A DNA stretch of 16,750 nucleotides from Euryarchaeota archaeon UBA19 (GTDB lineage: Archaea; Thermoplasmatota; Poseidoniia; Poseidoniales; Thalassarchaeaceae). The notes under the pieces are model-generated. The model searched no databases. It was not told where the DNA came from and saw only the letters and a list, made by a program, of their open reading frames with translations. A program made the position numbers and the translations under genes. Shown here piece after piece: positions 1 to 7,700 of this stretch. Every line of letters begins with the position of its first letter. The first letter of the stretch is position 1. Location of the stretch: contig DAPQ01000013.1 in NCBI GenBank assembly GCA_002502175.1, positions 2,260 to 19,009 of the forward strand, read 5' to 3'.

Positions 1-586
1 CCACTCGGATGAGGAAGATGACCATGATGATCACTCCGGTGAAGAGATTGAATATGACCCGCACAGCTGGCTATCTCCACTTGCTTTCAAGGCTCAGGCA
101 GACCTTGTAGTCGAAGCCTTAAGCCAACAGTATCCAGAGCATAAAGATACATTCGAAGAGAATGCTGAAGCGTTCAAAGCAGAATTGGATAGCCTTCACA
201 TGAAGTACAGTGCTATCAGTGACGAATGTGAGCAAAGGACTGTCGTTGCCAATCACAATGCCTACTCCTACATTGGACAACTCTATGACATACGCTTCGT
301 AACCGTTCATGGACTAGATCCTGAAGGCGAGCCATCAGCAGCAGATATTGCTGAAGTCCTTGAGCAAATTGAAGAAGATGGCCTGACTGTACTATTCGTA
401 GAAGAATACACCAACCCTGACGCTGTGGCAGGAATTGTTGAACAGACAAAATCTGACACCATGCCTGAAGGAATCAGCATCCAGACTCTCTATACAATGG
501 AGATGCCGCCAATGGATTCAGAGGATAATTACCTCAGTCTGATGGAAAAGAACCTGGATAACTTGAAGGCCGGAATGGGCTGTTAA
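1..586 (+). CDS. znuA: Zinc/manganese ABC transporter substrate-binding protein, 3' part
   Basis: This is the C-terminal part of a cluster A-I (ZnuA/TroA family) metal-binding protein; the reading frame is open from base 2 and the start lies outside the window. The visible part opens with a His/Asp/Glu-rich loop (HSDEEDDHDDHSGEE), followed by the family motif DPHSWLSP whose His is a metal ligand. Further on are NHNAYSYIG (a second ligand His), FVEEYTNP (the helix-strand region around the Glu) and a C-terminal DNYLSLMEKNLDNL helix. Such proteins capture Zn2+ or Mn2+ outside the membrane and deliver it to the ABC-3 permease. The acidic His-rich loop is typical of the zinc-specific branch, so zinc is favoured, but this is inference. 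The ATPase and permease genes follow on the same strand. Its local GC content is visibly higher than theirs. The first metal ligand and the signal peptide cannot be checked. Confidence 0.9.
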   Translation, partial: HSDEEDDHDDHSGEEIEYDPHSWLSPLAFKAQADLVVEALSQQYPEHKDTFEENAEAFKAELDSLHMKYSAISDECEQRTVVANHNAYSYIGQLYDIRFVTVHGLDPEGEPSAADIAEVLEQIEEDGLTVLFVEEYTNPDAVAGIVEQTKSDTMPEGISIQTLYTMEMPPMDSEDNYLSLMEKNLDNLKAGMGC

Positions 587-608
587 ACAAGTTCTATTTT
601 GTAACGTT

Positions 609-613
609 AGGAG
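609..613 (+). promoter_or_regulatory. Shine-Dalgarno site for the miniprotein
   Basis: AGGAG, 8 nt before the GTG at 622. It has no other annotated gene to serve and is the main reason for proposing the miniprotein. Confidence 0.4.
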
Positions 614-621
614 ATTAGATT

Positions 622-723
622 GTGGATACTGTAGACTACATTCCTATCTTATTTGTGGGAACTGTATTTTTCTATCTGTCTTTCAAAATGCTGGGTAGAT
701 ACTTACAAGCACGGTCTCTTTGA
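622..723 (+). CDS. Possible 33-residue single-helix membrane miniprotein
   Basis: A short frame with a GTG start sits alone in the 189-bp gap between znuA and znuC. An AGGAG at 609-613 lies 8 nt before the GTG, a good Shine-Dalgarno distance. The product would be 33 residues: an acidic N-terminus (DTVDY), one hydrophobic stretch of about 19 residues (IPILFVGTVFFYLSFKML), then a basic end (GRYLQARSL). This is the pattern of a single-pass protein with its C-terminus inside the cell. I do not recognise a family. Its position suggests a small accessory subunit or regulator of the metal transporter, but that is inference only. AT-richness could produce such a frame by chance; the well-placed ribosome site and the charge pattern argue against it. 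Confidence 0.45.
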   Translation: MDTVDYIPILFVGTVFFYLSFKMLGRYLQARSL

Positions 724-733
724 TAAATAATGA

Positions 734-752
734 AGGATGGGATTTCCGTCCT
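734..752 (+). repeat. Short hairpin upstream of znuC
   Basis: AGGATGG and CCGTCCT pair over 7 bp (one G-T wobble) around a GATTT loop, 24 nt before the znuC start. There is no T-tract after it, so a terminator is unlikely. It could be a leader structure or chance. Confidence 0.25.
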
Positions 753-775
753 GAATCAAAGTAGAGGCGCGGATT

Positions 776-1564
776 ATGCTGACCGGTGAATCAGAAAAAA
801 TGGAGATGAATGACTACATTTTGGAAGTCGAGGATCTTTCGGTAATTCGTTCTGGTAAATTAGTAATTTCAGACATTAATCTAAAAATTGCTAGAGGCGA
901 ATTCGTTGGAATTGTAGGACCAAACGGTAGTGGAAAAACAACTCTTCTTCTTTCTATACTCGGAATTCTCAATGCAAAATCAGGTAGGATTAGAATACAC
1001 GGCTGCGAGCCGATGTGTCGGAGCAATGATGGGAGAATATCATGGGTCTCTCAAGCAGCATCAAATATTCCTAACAACTTACGAATAACAATTCGGGAAC
1101 TAGTAAAATTGGGTTCTATTTCAAGTCGAAACATGTTTTTCCCTAATCGGAAAAAAATCGATGTGGTTGTCGATAAGGCAATAGAAATGGTCGGTTTGAA
1201 GGATGTTGAACATACCGATGTTGCGAGGCTATCGGGGGGGCAAAGGCAGAGAGCTGTTATTGCCCGGGCCTTGGCATCAGAAGCTGAATTTATCATTCTT
1301 GATGAGCCACTAGTTGGTATAGATCGAATAGCCAGAAGTTCATTGTTAAAATTATTAGATGAACTATGCCATGATGCGGGAAAGACGATACTAATGGTAT
1401 CTCATGATTTAGCAGCTATTCGCCAAACCGCTCATAGAATGATTTACCTTGAAGAAACTATCAAATTCGATGGCGAAACAAGTGAATTTCCAGATCTTAC
1501 TGAAATTGCTGAATTAAGGGGAATAAATCCAGTACATGATGAATCGAGCGGACACCAGCATTAG
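776..1564 (+). CDS. znuC: Zinc/manganese ABC transporter ATP-binding protein
   Basis: This is the cytoplasmic ATPase that drives metal import through the adjacent ABC-3 permease. The 262-residue product has all ABC landmarks in order: Walker A GPNGSGKTT (48-56), Q-loop SWVSQ (Q93), signature LSGGQRQR (152-159), Walker B FIILDEP (D176, E177) and the switch His in MVSHD (H210). Length is normal for ZnuC/MntB-type ATPases, and the tail ends in a small His-bearing segment (GHQH). The ATG at 776 has GAGG at 764-767, 8 nt away; later Met codons at residues 9 and 11 are possible alternative starts. The permease begins 26 nt after its stop. The gene is clearly more AT-rich than znuA (sampled 60-base rows give 33-37% GC). 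Zn versus Mn specificity cannot be read from the ATPase. Confidence 0.95.
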   Translation: MLTGESEKMEMNDYILEVEDLSVIRSGKLVISDINLKIARGEFVGIVGPNGSGKTTLLLSILGILNAKSGRIRIHGCEPMCRSNDGRISWVSQAASNIPNNLRITIRELVKLGSISSRNMFFPNRKKIDVVVDKAIEMVGLKDVEHTDVARLSGGQRQRAVIARALASEAEFIILDEPLVGIDRIARSSLLKLLDELCHDAGKTILMVSHDLAAIRQTAHRMIYLEETIKFDGETSEFPDLTEIAELRGINPVHDESSGHQH

Positions 1565-1575
1565 GAAGTTAGGCT

Positions 1576-1585
1576 AGGAGGTGAT
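1576..1585 (+). promoter_or_regulatory. Near-perfect Shine-Dalgarno site of znuB
   Basis: AGGAGGTGAT is fully complementary to the conserved 3' end of archaeal and bacterial 16S rRNA and sits 5 nt before the ATG at 1591. It fixes the znuB start and is the strongest ribosome site in the window. Confidence 0.85.
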
Positions 1586-1590
1586 ACTAG

Positions 1591-2514
1591 ATGTTTAGAG
1601 AAATTATGGAAGAAATTGGAAGAGGTACTCTGCGTACCTTATCACCGATTTTAGAATTCTTTGCACCAATTGTTCCGGGTAATACCTTCCCGTTATATTT
1701 CGAAATTGGATTATTTCAAAGTGCATTAATAGCTGGAATTTTGGCCACTATTATTGCTGGACTCATGGGTTCTTTTCTTTTGATTCGTAATCTATCTCTG
1801 ATTGGCGACGGATTAGCACATGTGTCTTTCGGCGGGGTTGCTTTTGCGATTGTTATTGGGTCAGCAGAGGAGTCATTACTCTGGGCATTACTTTTCAGCA
1901 CTATTGCTTCAATTTTGATTTACGAACTACAATCAAGAGAGTTATTGACTGGTGATGCATCAATTGCAATCTTCCTCACAGGTATGTTTGCGATTGGAAT
2001 AACTATGCTTGAATTGTGGGGTGGAGGTATAACTAGCGATATCCATGGTTATCTTTGGGGTAGCTTGAATGTAATCTCACCATTTAGTCTTGGAATTATC
2101 ACAGTAACTTTTTTCTTAGTACTTTTTTGTTTAATTTTAATTCATCCGATTTTGTTGGCATCCACCATTGACCCATTAGCCGCAAGAGTCCAGGGTTTAC
2201 CGGTGCGAGATGTTGGTTTATTGTTCAGTATTCTAACTGCAGCAGTAGTAGTTAGTATGGTTAAAATTGTTGGCGCATTGTTAGTCACTGCTCTTTTAGT
2301 AACTCCAGCGGCTACCGCTCAATTCGTTGGGAAGAGTTTTCGGTCATGTGTTATTTGGACACAATTTTTTGGTTTGACTTCGACGATTGTAGGGATATAT
2401 TACGCAGCAGAAACAGAAGCAGCAAGTGGTGCAATGATTGCGTTAACTGCCGCCACAATTTTTGCAATAGTAGCAACGTTCCAGATAGTAATCAAGCCTA
2501 GTTCGGAAGCATGA
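1591..2514 (+). CDS. znuB: Zinc/manganese ABC transporter permease (ABC-3 family)
   Basis: The 307-residue product is a polytopic membrane protein of the ABC-3 family, the channel subunit of zinc/manganese importers. Family signatures are visible: IGDGLAHVSFGGVA (71-84), the cytoplasmic coupling segment DPLAARVQGLPVR (194-206) and VGALLVTALLVTPAATA (227-243). About seven to eight hydrophobic helices can be counted from residue 40 on. The first 38 residues are an amphipathic, partly charged extension. The start is fixed by a perfect ribosome site 5 nt upstream. It follows znuC by 26 nt, so the two are surely cotranscribed. Codon use is very T-rich (one 60-base row, 2101-2160, is 25% GC); hydrophobic codons explain only part of this. 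Its stop lies 7 nt from the stop of the convergent methyltransferase gene. Confidence 0.95.
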   Translation: MFREIMEEIGRGTLRTLSPILEFFAPIVPGNTFPLYFEIGLFQSALIAGILATIIAGLMGSFLLIRNLSLIGDGLAHVSFGGVAFAIVIGSAEESLLWALLFSTIASILIYELQSRELLTGDASIAIFLTGMFAIGITMLELWGGGITSDIHGYLWGSLNVISPFSLGIITVTFFLVLFCLILIHPILLASTIDPLAARVQGLPVRDVGLLFSILTAAVVVSMVKIVGALLVTALLVTPAATAQFVGKSFRSCVIWTQFFGLTSTIVGIYYAAETEAASGAMIALTAATIFAIVATFQIVIKPSSEA

Positions 2515-2524
2515 CTCAAAGTCA
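2512..2524. repeat. 13-bp palindrome spanning two convergent stop codons
   Basis: TGACT-CAA-AGTCA is a perfect 5-bp inverted repeat. Its left TGA is the znuB stop and its right end, read on the other strand, is the TGA of the methyltransferase gene. It is too short and lacks T-tracts to be called a terminator. Confidence 0.4.
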
Positions 2525-3250
2525 ACTATAACGCTGTCTTTGGGCTTCAATCGCCACTGCAGACAACGGTGCTTGTAAATTGAAAGAAGGTACAAAACCA
2601 GTCATTGGAATTCTGATTATCTCATCCACCGAGGACAGTACCGCCTCACTGATACCTTCTCTTTCTCCACCAACGATTAGAATCACATTGCCAGTCAAGT
2701 CTACTTCCCAAGGTGTCTTTTCTCCAATATCTTCAACCGCGATTATTCTGAATCCTGCCTGTTTTGCAGAATGAATAGATTCAATTGCGTTGCGCCAGAA
2801 AACTGGGATGAATCTATGTGCTTTCATCGAGGCACGTTTCGCCGCACTTCTTTCTTGATTATTCAACGGCCCATCTATGATCACGGCATCTGCTCCAGAG
2901 ACTTCGGCGGTCCGTATACAAAAGCCGATATTGACTGGATATTTTGCTCCGTCAAGCATCCAAATTAGACCACCCGATTGGAGAACTTCTTCGAAGGTGG
3001 CAGATGGATTTCGCCCTACTAAAGCAATAATGTCAGGGGCGCCATCAGAATTGTTCCTTGCCATTCTCCACAAATCATTCTCTGAACCTTCAATAACATG
3101 AATTTCAGATCTTTCAGCCATCGAAATGATTTCATCGACCGCCTGATTATCATGATCTCTTTTTGCTAAAATCAATGAGATGGAGTCTCCTTTCTCAATA
3201 GCATTTCGAACCTCTTCGGTTCCACAGAGTTGCATTGACATTAGCATCAC
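2522..3250 (-). CDS. SpoU/TrmH-family RNA 2'-O-ribose methyltransferase
   Basis: The 242-residue product is a SPOUT-class methyltransferase that would put a 2'-O-methyl group on a ribose of tRNA or rRNA using S-adenosylmethionine; the target site is unknown. The three SpoU motifs are present: motif 1 DGAKYPVNIGFCIRTAEVSGA (100-120, with N107 and R113), motif 2 ILIVGGEREGIS (190-201, E196) and motif 3 IPMTGFVPSFNLQAPLS (214-230, N224), the last forming the knotted SAM site. Motif 3 is slightly divergent (FNLQ instead of the usual LNVS). About 95 residues precede the catalytic domain, as in TrmH/RlmB relatives with a substrate-binding front domain. The GTG start immediately follows the nadE stop; ATG codons at residues 2, 4 and 6 are alternatives. 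No clear ribosome site is seen, so translational coupling to nadE is likely. Confidence 0.88.
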   Translation of the reverse strand: MMLMSMQLCGTEEVRNAIEKGDSISLILAKRDHDNQAVDEIISMAERSEIHVIEGSENDLWRMARNNSDGAPDIIALVGRNPSATFEEVLQSGGLIWMLDGAKYPVNIGFCIRTAEVSGADAVIIDGPLNNQERSAAKRASMKAHRFIPVFWRNAIESIHSAKQAGFRIIAVEDIGEKTPWEVDLTGNVILIVGGEREGISEAVLSSVDEIIRIPMTGFVPSFNLQAPLSAVAIEAQRQRYS

Positions 3251-4030
3251 TCATCGACGATTATTCATCTCAAAAATTGGGATTGGATTCATCTTGTGGG
3301 AATTTGCTTTGTTGAATCCGCGATATATTTCCAGAACCTGATGTTGTCGTTCGGTCAAATCCTCTGATGGATTTTCTTCATGGCTCATTGCCCATTCTAG
3401 TTCAGCGTATGTCGCCCCGATTTGTTCCTCATCAGTTCTGCCGTCACCCCACAATCCATCCGTAGGTGCTGCCTGTTGAATTTCCTCAATGATGTCCAGA
3501 GCCTTAGCAACCTCATAGACTTCTGATTTCATTAGGTCGGCGATGGGTGAAATATCGACTCCACCATCACCGTATTTTGTGAAAAAGCCAACTCCAAAGT
3601 CCTCGACTTTATTTCCAGTTCCTACTACTATACCACCAGTTGAACCCGAAATCGCATAGAGAGTGGTCATCCGTAAACGAGCACGGGAATTAGCTAGTGC
3701 AAGGGAGGATAAATCGTGCTCTTTCATTTCCTGATTGAATACGTCGTAGGTGCCTGTCAAATCTACTAATCTACCGTCGACATTATCAAAATTAGATTCT
3801 AGCCAGGAAATATGTTTGTTGGATAACTCATATTGCTTCGGATCTTGGTGGATTGGCATATTGAGAACGATTGTAGGCAAACCGGTTTTTGCTGAGAGAG
3901 TTGAAGTTACTGCAGAATCGATACCACCGGATACTCCGATGACTAGAGTGGTTATGCCATTGCTTTGCGCATAATCAGATATCCAAGCGGTAATCTCGTC
4001 CGCTAATTCACTCCAATCAATCATATTCAC
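3251..4030 (-). CDS. nadE: NH3-dependent NAD+ synthetase
   Basis: This enzyme makes NAD+ from nicotinate adenine dinucleotide, ATP and ammonia, the last step of NAD synthesis. The 259-residue product has the N-type ATP pyrophosphatase loop SGGIDS (34-39), the SRARLRM segment, and the NAD synthetase block GTGNKVEDFGVGFFTKYGDG followed by DISPIADLMKSEVY. Toward the end is the substrate-binding PTDGLWGDGRTDEEQIG. There is no nitrilase/glutaminase domain, so ammonia is the nitrogen donor, as is usual in archaea. The start is GTG at 4030, 6 nt after the preceding stop; ATG at 4024 (residue 3) is an alternative. It sits in the middle of a three-gene minus-strand operon between the HMA protein and the RNA methyltransferase, with no obvious functional link between the three. 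Confidence 0.95.
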   Translation of the reverse strand: MNMIDWSELADEITAWISDYAQSNGITTLVIGVSGGIDSAVTSTLSAKTGLPTIVLNMPIHQDPKQYELSNKHISWLESNFDNVDGRLVDLTGTYDVFNQEMKEHDLSSLALANSRARLRMTTLYAISGSTGGIVVGTGNKVEDFGVGFFTKYGDGGVDISPIADLMKSEVYEVAKALDIIEEIQQAAPTDGLWGDGRTDEEQIGATYAELEWAMSHEENPSEDLTERQHQVLEIYRGFNKANSHKMNPIPIFEMNNRR

Positions 4031-4036
4031 ACCGTT

Positions 4037-4687
4037 TCAATGACATGCCAAGCCGTATTTCTTTAGACGCCAATAGTTGTATGGCCATGGAGTAATGAAT
4101 CCTACAAACAACATAATCGGAATTACCCACCATGTCAATGAAGGTTCTCCCATAATTAGAAGATCTGTGGCATTCATCGAAGATTCCATTGCAATCATCG
4201 AAATAAGAGACATCCCAATAGCTACTCTGAATGCTTCTCTAATTCCTCCCATCTGTTTGATTAAGATGAAGGTCTCAAGTGCGATTGAGGTCATGATTCC
4301 ATTGAACATTGCGAGCATCATAATGGACATTGCAGACCAGCCAAGAGCATCAAGATAAGGAATAAATTGGAAAGCGGCAATTGTTCCGAAGTCGCCAATA
4401 CTACAACCAATCAAGCACCACTTGGTATTGTGTGCAGACTGTCTCCAAACACTTCCATCGCGCCAATGGAAGTCTTCTCCGAGGCCATCAACAGTGTACC
4501 CGATTGCTCGCACCGCGCTGGACAAATTTTCCTTTGATACCCCGGAGTGAGAAATGATTGCACTTCCTTGCTCATGAGAAACCTCAGCGGAACTCACGCC
4601 AGATACTGCTTGAAGAGCATCCCGAACCCTAGATGAACATCCGTCACAAGTCATTCCCCCAACTTCGAGTCTGATGGTATCTGCCAT
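4037..4687 (-). CDS. HMA domain fused to DUF4396 membrane domain
   Basis: From the ATG at 4687 the product is 216 residues. Residues 3-68 are a heavy-metal-associated domain with GGMTCDGCSSRV; C14 and C17 form the CxxC site that usually binds Cu+ and sometimes Zn2+ or Cd2+. After a short linker, residues 88-216 match the DUF4396 pattern as I recall it: CLIGCSIGDFG, a helix ending in AIGMSLISMIAMESSMN, and a last helix followed by PWPYNYWRLKKYGLACH. Four hydrophobic helices are visible. The Cys, Met and His residues in the membrane part could pass metal on. A metal transport or metal delivery role is inference; DUF4396 has no firmly known function. A longer TTG-started form (to 4726) would run into the promoter region and adds nothing conserved, so I prefer the ATG. 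First gene of the operon with nadE. Confidence 0.82.
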   Translation of the reverse strand: MADTIRLEVGGMTCDGCSSRVRDALQAVSGVSSAEVSHEQGSAIISHSGVSKENLSSAVRAIGYTVDGLGEDFHWRDGSVWRQSAHNTKWCLIGCSIGDFGTIAAFQFIPYLDALGWSAMSIMMLAMFNGIMTSIALETFILIKQMGGIREAFRVAIGMSLISMIAMESSMNATDLLIMGEPSLTWWVIPIMLFVGFITPWPYNYWRLKKYGLACH

Positions 4688-4792
4688 GAATAGAACCCTA
4701 GTGAGTTCGCCTTTGAACCCTTGCAATTGGCCATAAGCGCCCTTCGGGCGAACCCCTCAAGTTCAAGACGACATCTCAGTTCGGGTGCTTCG
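4688..4792. promoter_or_regulatory. Divergent promoter region, HMA-DUF4396 / ileS
   Basis: These 105 bp must hold the promoters of two opposite transcripts. No convincing TATA box stands out on either strand. Visible elements are three direct copies of GAACCC (4693-4698, 4715-4720, 4750-4755), an inverted pair TTGAAC/GTTCAA (4713-4718 and 4761-4766), and a small GC-rich hairpin at 4738-4750. Confidence 0.4.
4738..4750. repeat. GC-rich hairpin in the ileS leader or promoter
   Basis: CGCCC-TTC-GGGCG is a perfect 5-bp G+C stem with a 3-nt loop, 43 bp before the ileS ATG. A hairpin with the same TTC loop occurs at 9434-9446 in the other divergent promoter region. Confidence 0.35.
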
Positions 4793-7700
4793 ATGGTAGT
4801 GCCGACCCAAGCAGGTGACCTTGATCCCGTTGCCCTAGAGACTGCCCTAATGCAAACCTGGAGCGATGAGAATACATTCGCCCAGAGCATTGAGGAGCGC
4901 CGTGACGGTGCATCTCCTTTCACCTTCCTAGAAGGGCCGCCTACCGCTAACGGAAAACCAGGAATTCACCACGTTATTTCTCGCCTATTCAAGGACTTAG
5001 TTTGCCGATGGAAGACTATGGAAGGACACATCGTGGAAAGAAAGGCAGGTTGGGATACTCACGGACTTCCTGTCGAAATTGAAGTTCAGAAACAATTGGA
5101 CCTGATGAGCAATGAAGCGATTGAGGCTTACGGGATGGAAGCATTCAATCAGAAATGCAAGGAAAGCGTTTGGACTTACGAGCAAGCATGGCGAGAGATG
5201 ACCGAAAGAATGGGATTCTGGGTTGACATGGATGATCCTTACGTTACTTTACACGATGATTTCATTGAATCTGCTTGGTGGTCTTTGAAGCAAATGTTCG
5301 ACAAAGGTCTGCTATTCAGAGGTCATAAGGTCCTGCCTTATTGCCCTCAGACAGGAACCAGCTATTCCAGTCATGAAGTCGCTCTTGGTTACAAGGAAGT
5401 TTCAGAACCAGCGGTTTTTGTTAAGTTCAAATTGTCAGATGATGATGCTTCGGTACTGGCTTGGACAACTACCCCCTGGACACTACCTGGAAATGTTGGA
5501 CTCGCAGTTGGACCAGATGTGACTTATGTTCGAGTCAAGATTACTGCTCCTCCATCAGACTCATGGGAGGGACGTGGAGGTGCTCCATTAGAGGAAGAAT
5601 TGATTCTTGCCAAGGATCTAATGAGTACAGTTTTGAGGCATCAAGTGGAAGTTGTTGAGGAATTCCCTGGCTCAAATTTAGTCGGTATGTCATACAAACC
5701 ACTGTTTGAAGGTGCAATCGATGGAACAAATCATCCGGCTGCTTGGACTATCGTAGGTGCTGATTTCGTCACTACTACTGACGGAACAGGTGTTGTGCAC
5801 ACAGCGGTAATGTATGGTGAAGATGATTACAATCTTGGAATGAAGGAAGGTTTCCCAGCACAACATACTGTTGGAATGGATGGAAGATTTGTTGAAGGAA
5901 CTCATATGCAACTTGATGGACGATATGTCAAGGATTGTGATTCCGATATTATCGACCTTCTCGCAGAGCAAAATTCACTCTACAGAGAGCACACATATAC
6001 TCACGATTACCCACATTGTTGGCGAACCGATCACCCTCTATTGTACTACGCAATGGACAGTTGGTTCGTTCGAATGACCGCAGTCAAAGAACAAATTCTG
6101 CAATACAATTCAGAAGTAGAATGGGCTCCTTCTTGGACCGGTGAAAAGCGCATGGGTGAATGGCTTTCCAACATCAAAGATTGGGCAATTAGTCGAGAAC
6201 GATATTGGGGGACTCCAATACCAGTTTGGATTTGCCCCGACTGTGGTAAGGAACACTGCATAGGAAGCATCGCTGAAATGGAGGAAATGAAAACCGCTGA
6301 TTCCTCAATGCCTCCTGAATTACACAGACCCTATGTTGACGATGTCAAATTGCACTGTCCTTCAGAGGGATGTTCAGGAGAAATGATTCGAGAACCATAT
6401 GTCATGGATTGCTGGTTTGATTCAGGATGTGCATCTTTCGCTCAATGGCACTATCCATTCGAAAATCATGGTAAATTCGACGGTTCATTCCCTGTTGACT
6501 ACATTTGCGAAGCGGTCGACCAAACTCGTGGTTGGTTCTATTCTCTAATGGCAGTATCAACTACAGTATTCGACAGTATATGCTACAGAAGATGTCTCTC
6601 ATTGGGTCATATTCTCGATAAAGATGGCAAGAAAATGTCGAAATCAAGAGGTAATGTTGTCAATCCATGGGACCATTTCAACAAGGAAGGTTCGGATTCA
6701 ATCCGCTGGTATATGATGACACAAAGCGCTCCCTGGTCTCCTACTAATTTCGACCCTAACGGAGTTCGTGAGTCATATGCAAAGATGTTCCTGACCCTTT
6801 GGAACGTTCATCGCTTCCATGCAGACTACGCTGCACTGGATGGCTTTGACCCGGATGATGAAGGTGGTTATGTTGCAGTATCCGAAAGAAGTCCACTCGA
6901 CCGTTGGATTCTCTCAAGATTACATACGGTCGCCAATGCTTATCACGACCAATTCGTTGCTTGGGATTTCCATAAAGCAGGTAGAGATTTGGAATCATTC
7001 GTTGTCAACGATTTGTCCAATTGGTATGTTCGCAGAAGTCGACGACGACTTTGGGATGAGGCTGATTCAAGCGATAAGCGAGCCTGTCAACACACCCTTC
7101 ACGAGGTGCTTCTCACAGTCTGCCGTCTGATGGCACCGGTGGCTCCATTCATGCCAGATCAAATTCACCGAGATTTGACTGGAGTATCCGTACACCTCGC
7201 AGATTGGCCGGTTGGCTCGAAATTAGTAGACTCAAGTCTTCCACCTCAGGACTGGGGACTGGAGCAAGAGATGGCTCTGGTTAGGACAATAGCAGAAACC
7301 GGACGTCGAATTCGTGTTGAAGCGGATCGCAGACAACGGTTACCATGCAAGTCAGGTTGGATAGTTGGTGGCCCAGACATTTCACAATTCCATGATTTGC
7401 TGTCTGAAGAGTTGAATGTTGAATCACTAACTACGGAAGACGACCTAGAGCGCTTCCAAAGAATTGTTATCGAACCGAATAGGAAATCACTCGGTGCAAA
7501 GTGCCGTCAAGATTTGCCCTCGGTTCTAGCATTGCTTGCAGAGGCTGATCCTGATAATCTACTTCTCGAGATTGATGCAGGAATCTGTATTCTAGAAGGA
7601 TATGACATAATAATGGAAGACATAGAAATCCGCAGAGTGGAACAAGAAGGTTATGCAGCTGCAACAATCTCTGACGAGGACGTAGGAGATGTATCCTTAG

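Noticed and set aside
734..752. Hairpin before znuC as a terminator of znuA
   Set aside because: No T-tract follows, and archaeal termination depends mainly on T-runs; listed only as a weak repeat.
2522..4687. Functional module of HMA protein, NAD synthase and RNA methyltransferase
   Set aside because: The genes abut and are surely cotranscribed, but nothing in the sequences links metal handling, NAD synthesis and RNA methylation; genome compaction explains the grouping.
4721..4792. 24-residue N-terminal extension of ileS from a TTG
   Set aside because: It runs through the GC hairpin of the divergent promoter and would overlap a similar extension of the opposite gene; the ATG at 4793 has a plausible ribosome site.
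5690..5971. 93-codon open frame on the minus strand inside ileS
   Set aside because: Antisense shadow of a strongly conserved gene; no ribosome site and no protein-like pattern. The same applies to the other antisense frames inside ileS, the amidohydrolase and the Fe-S gene.
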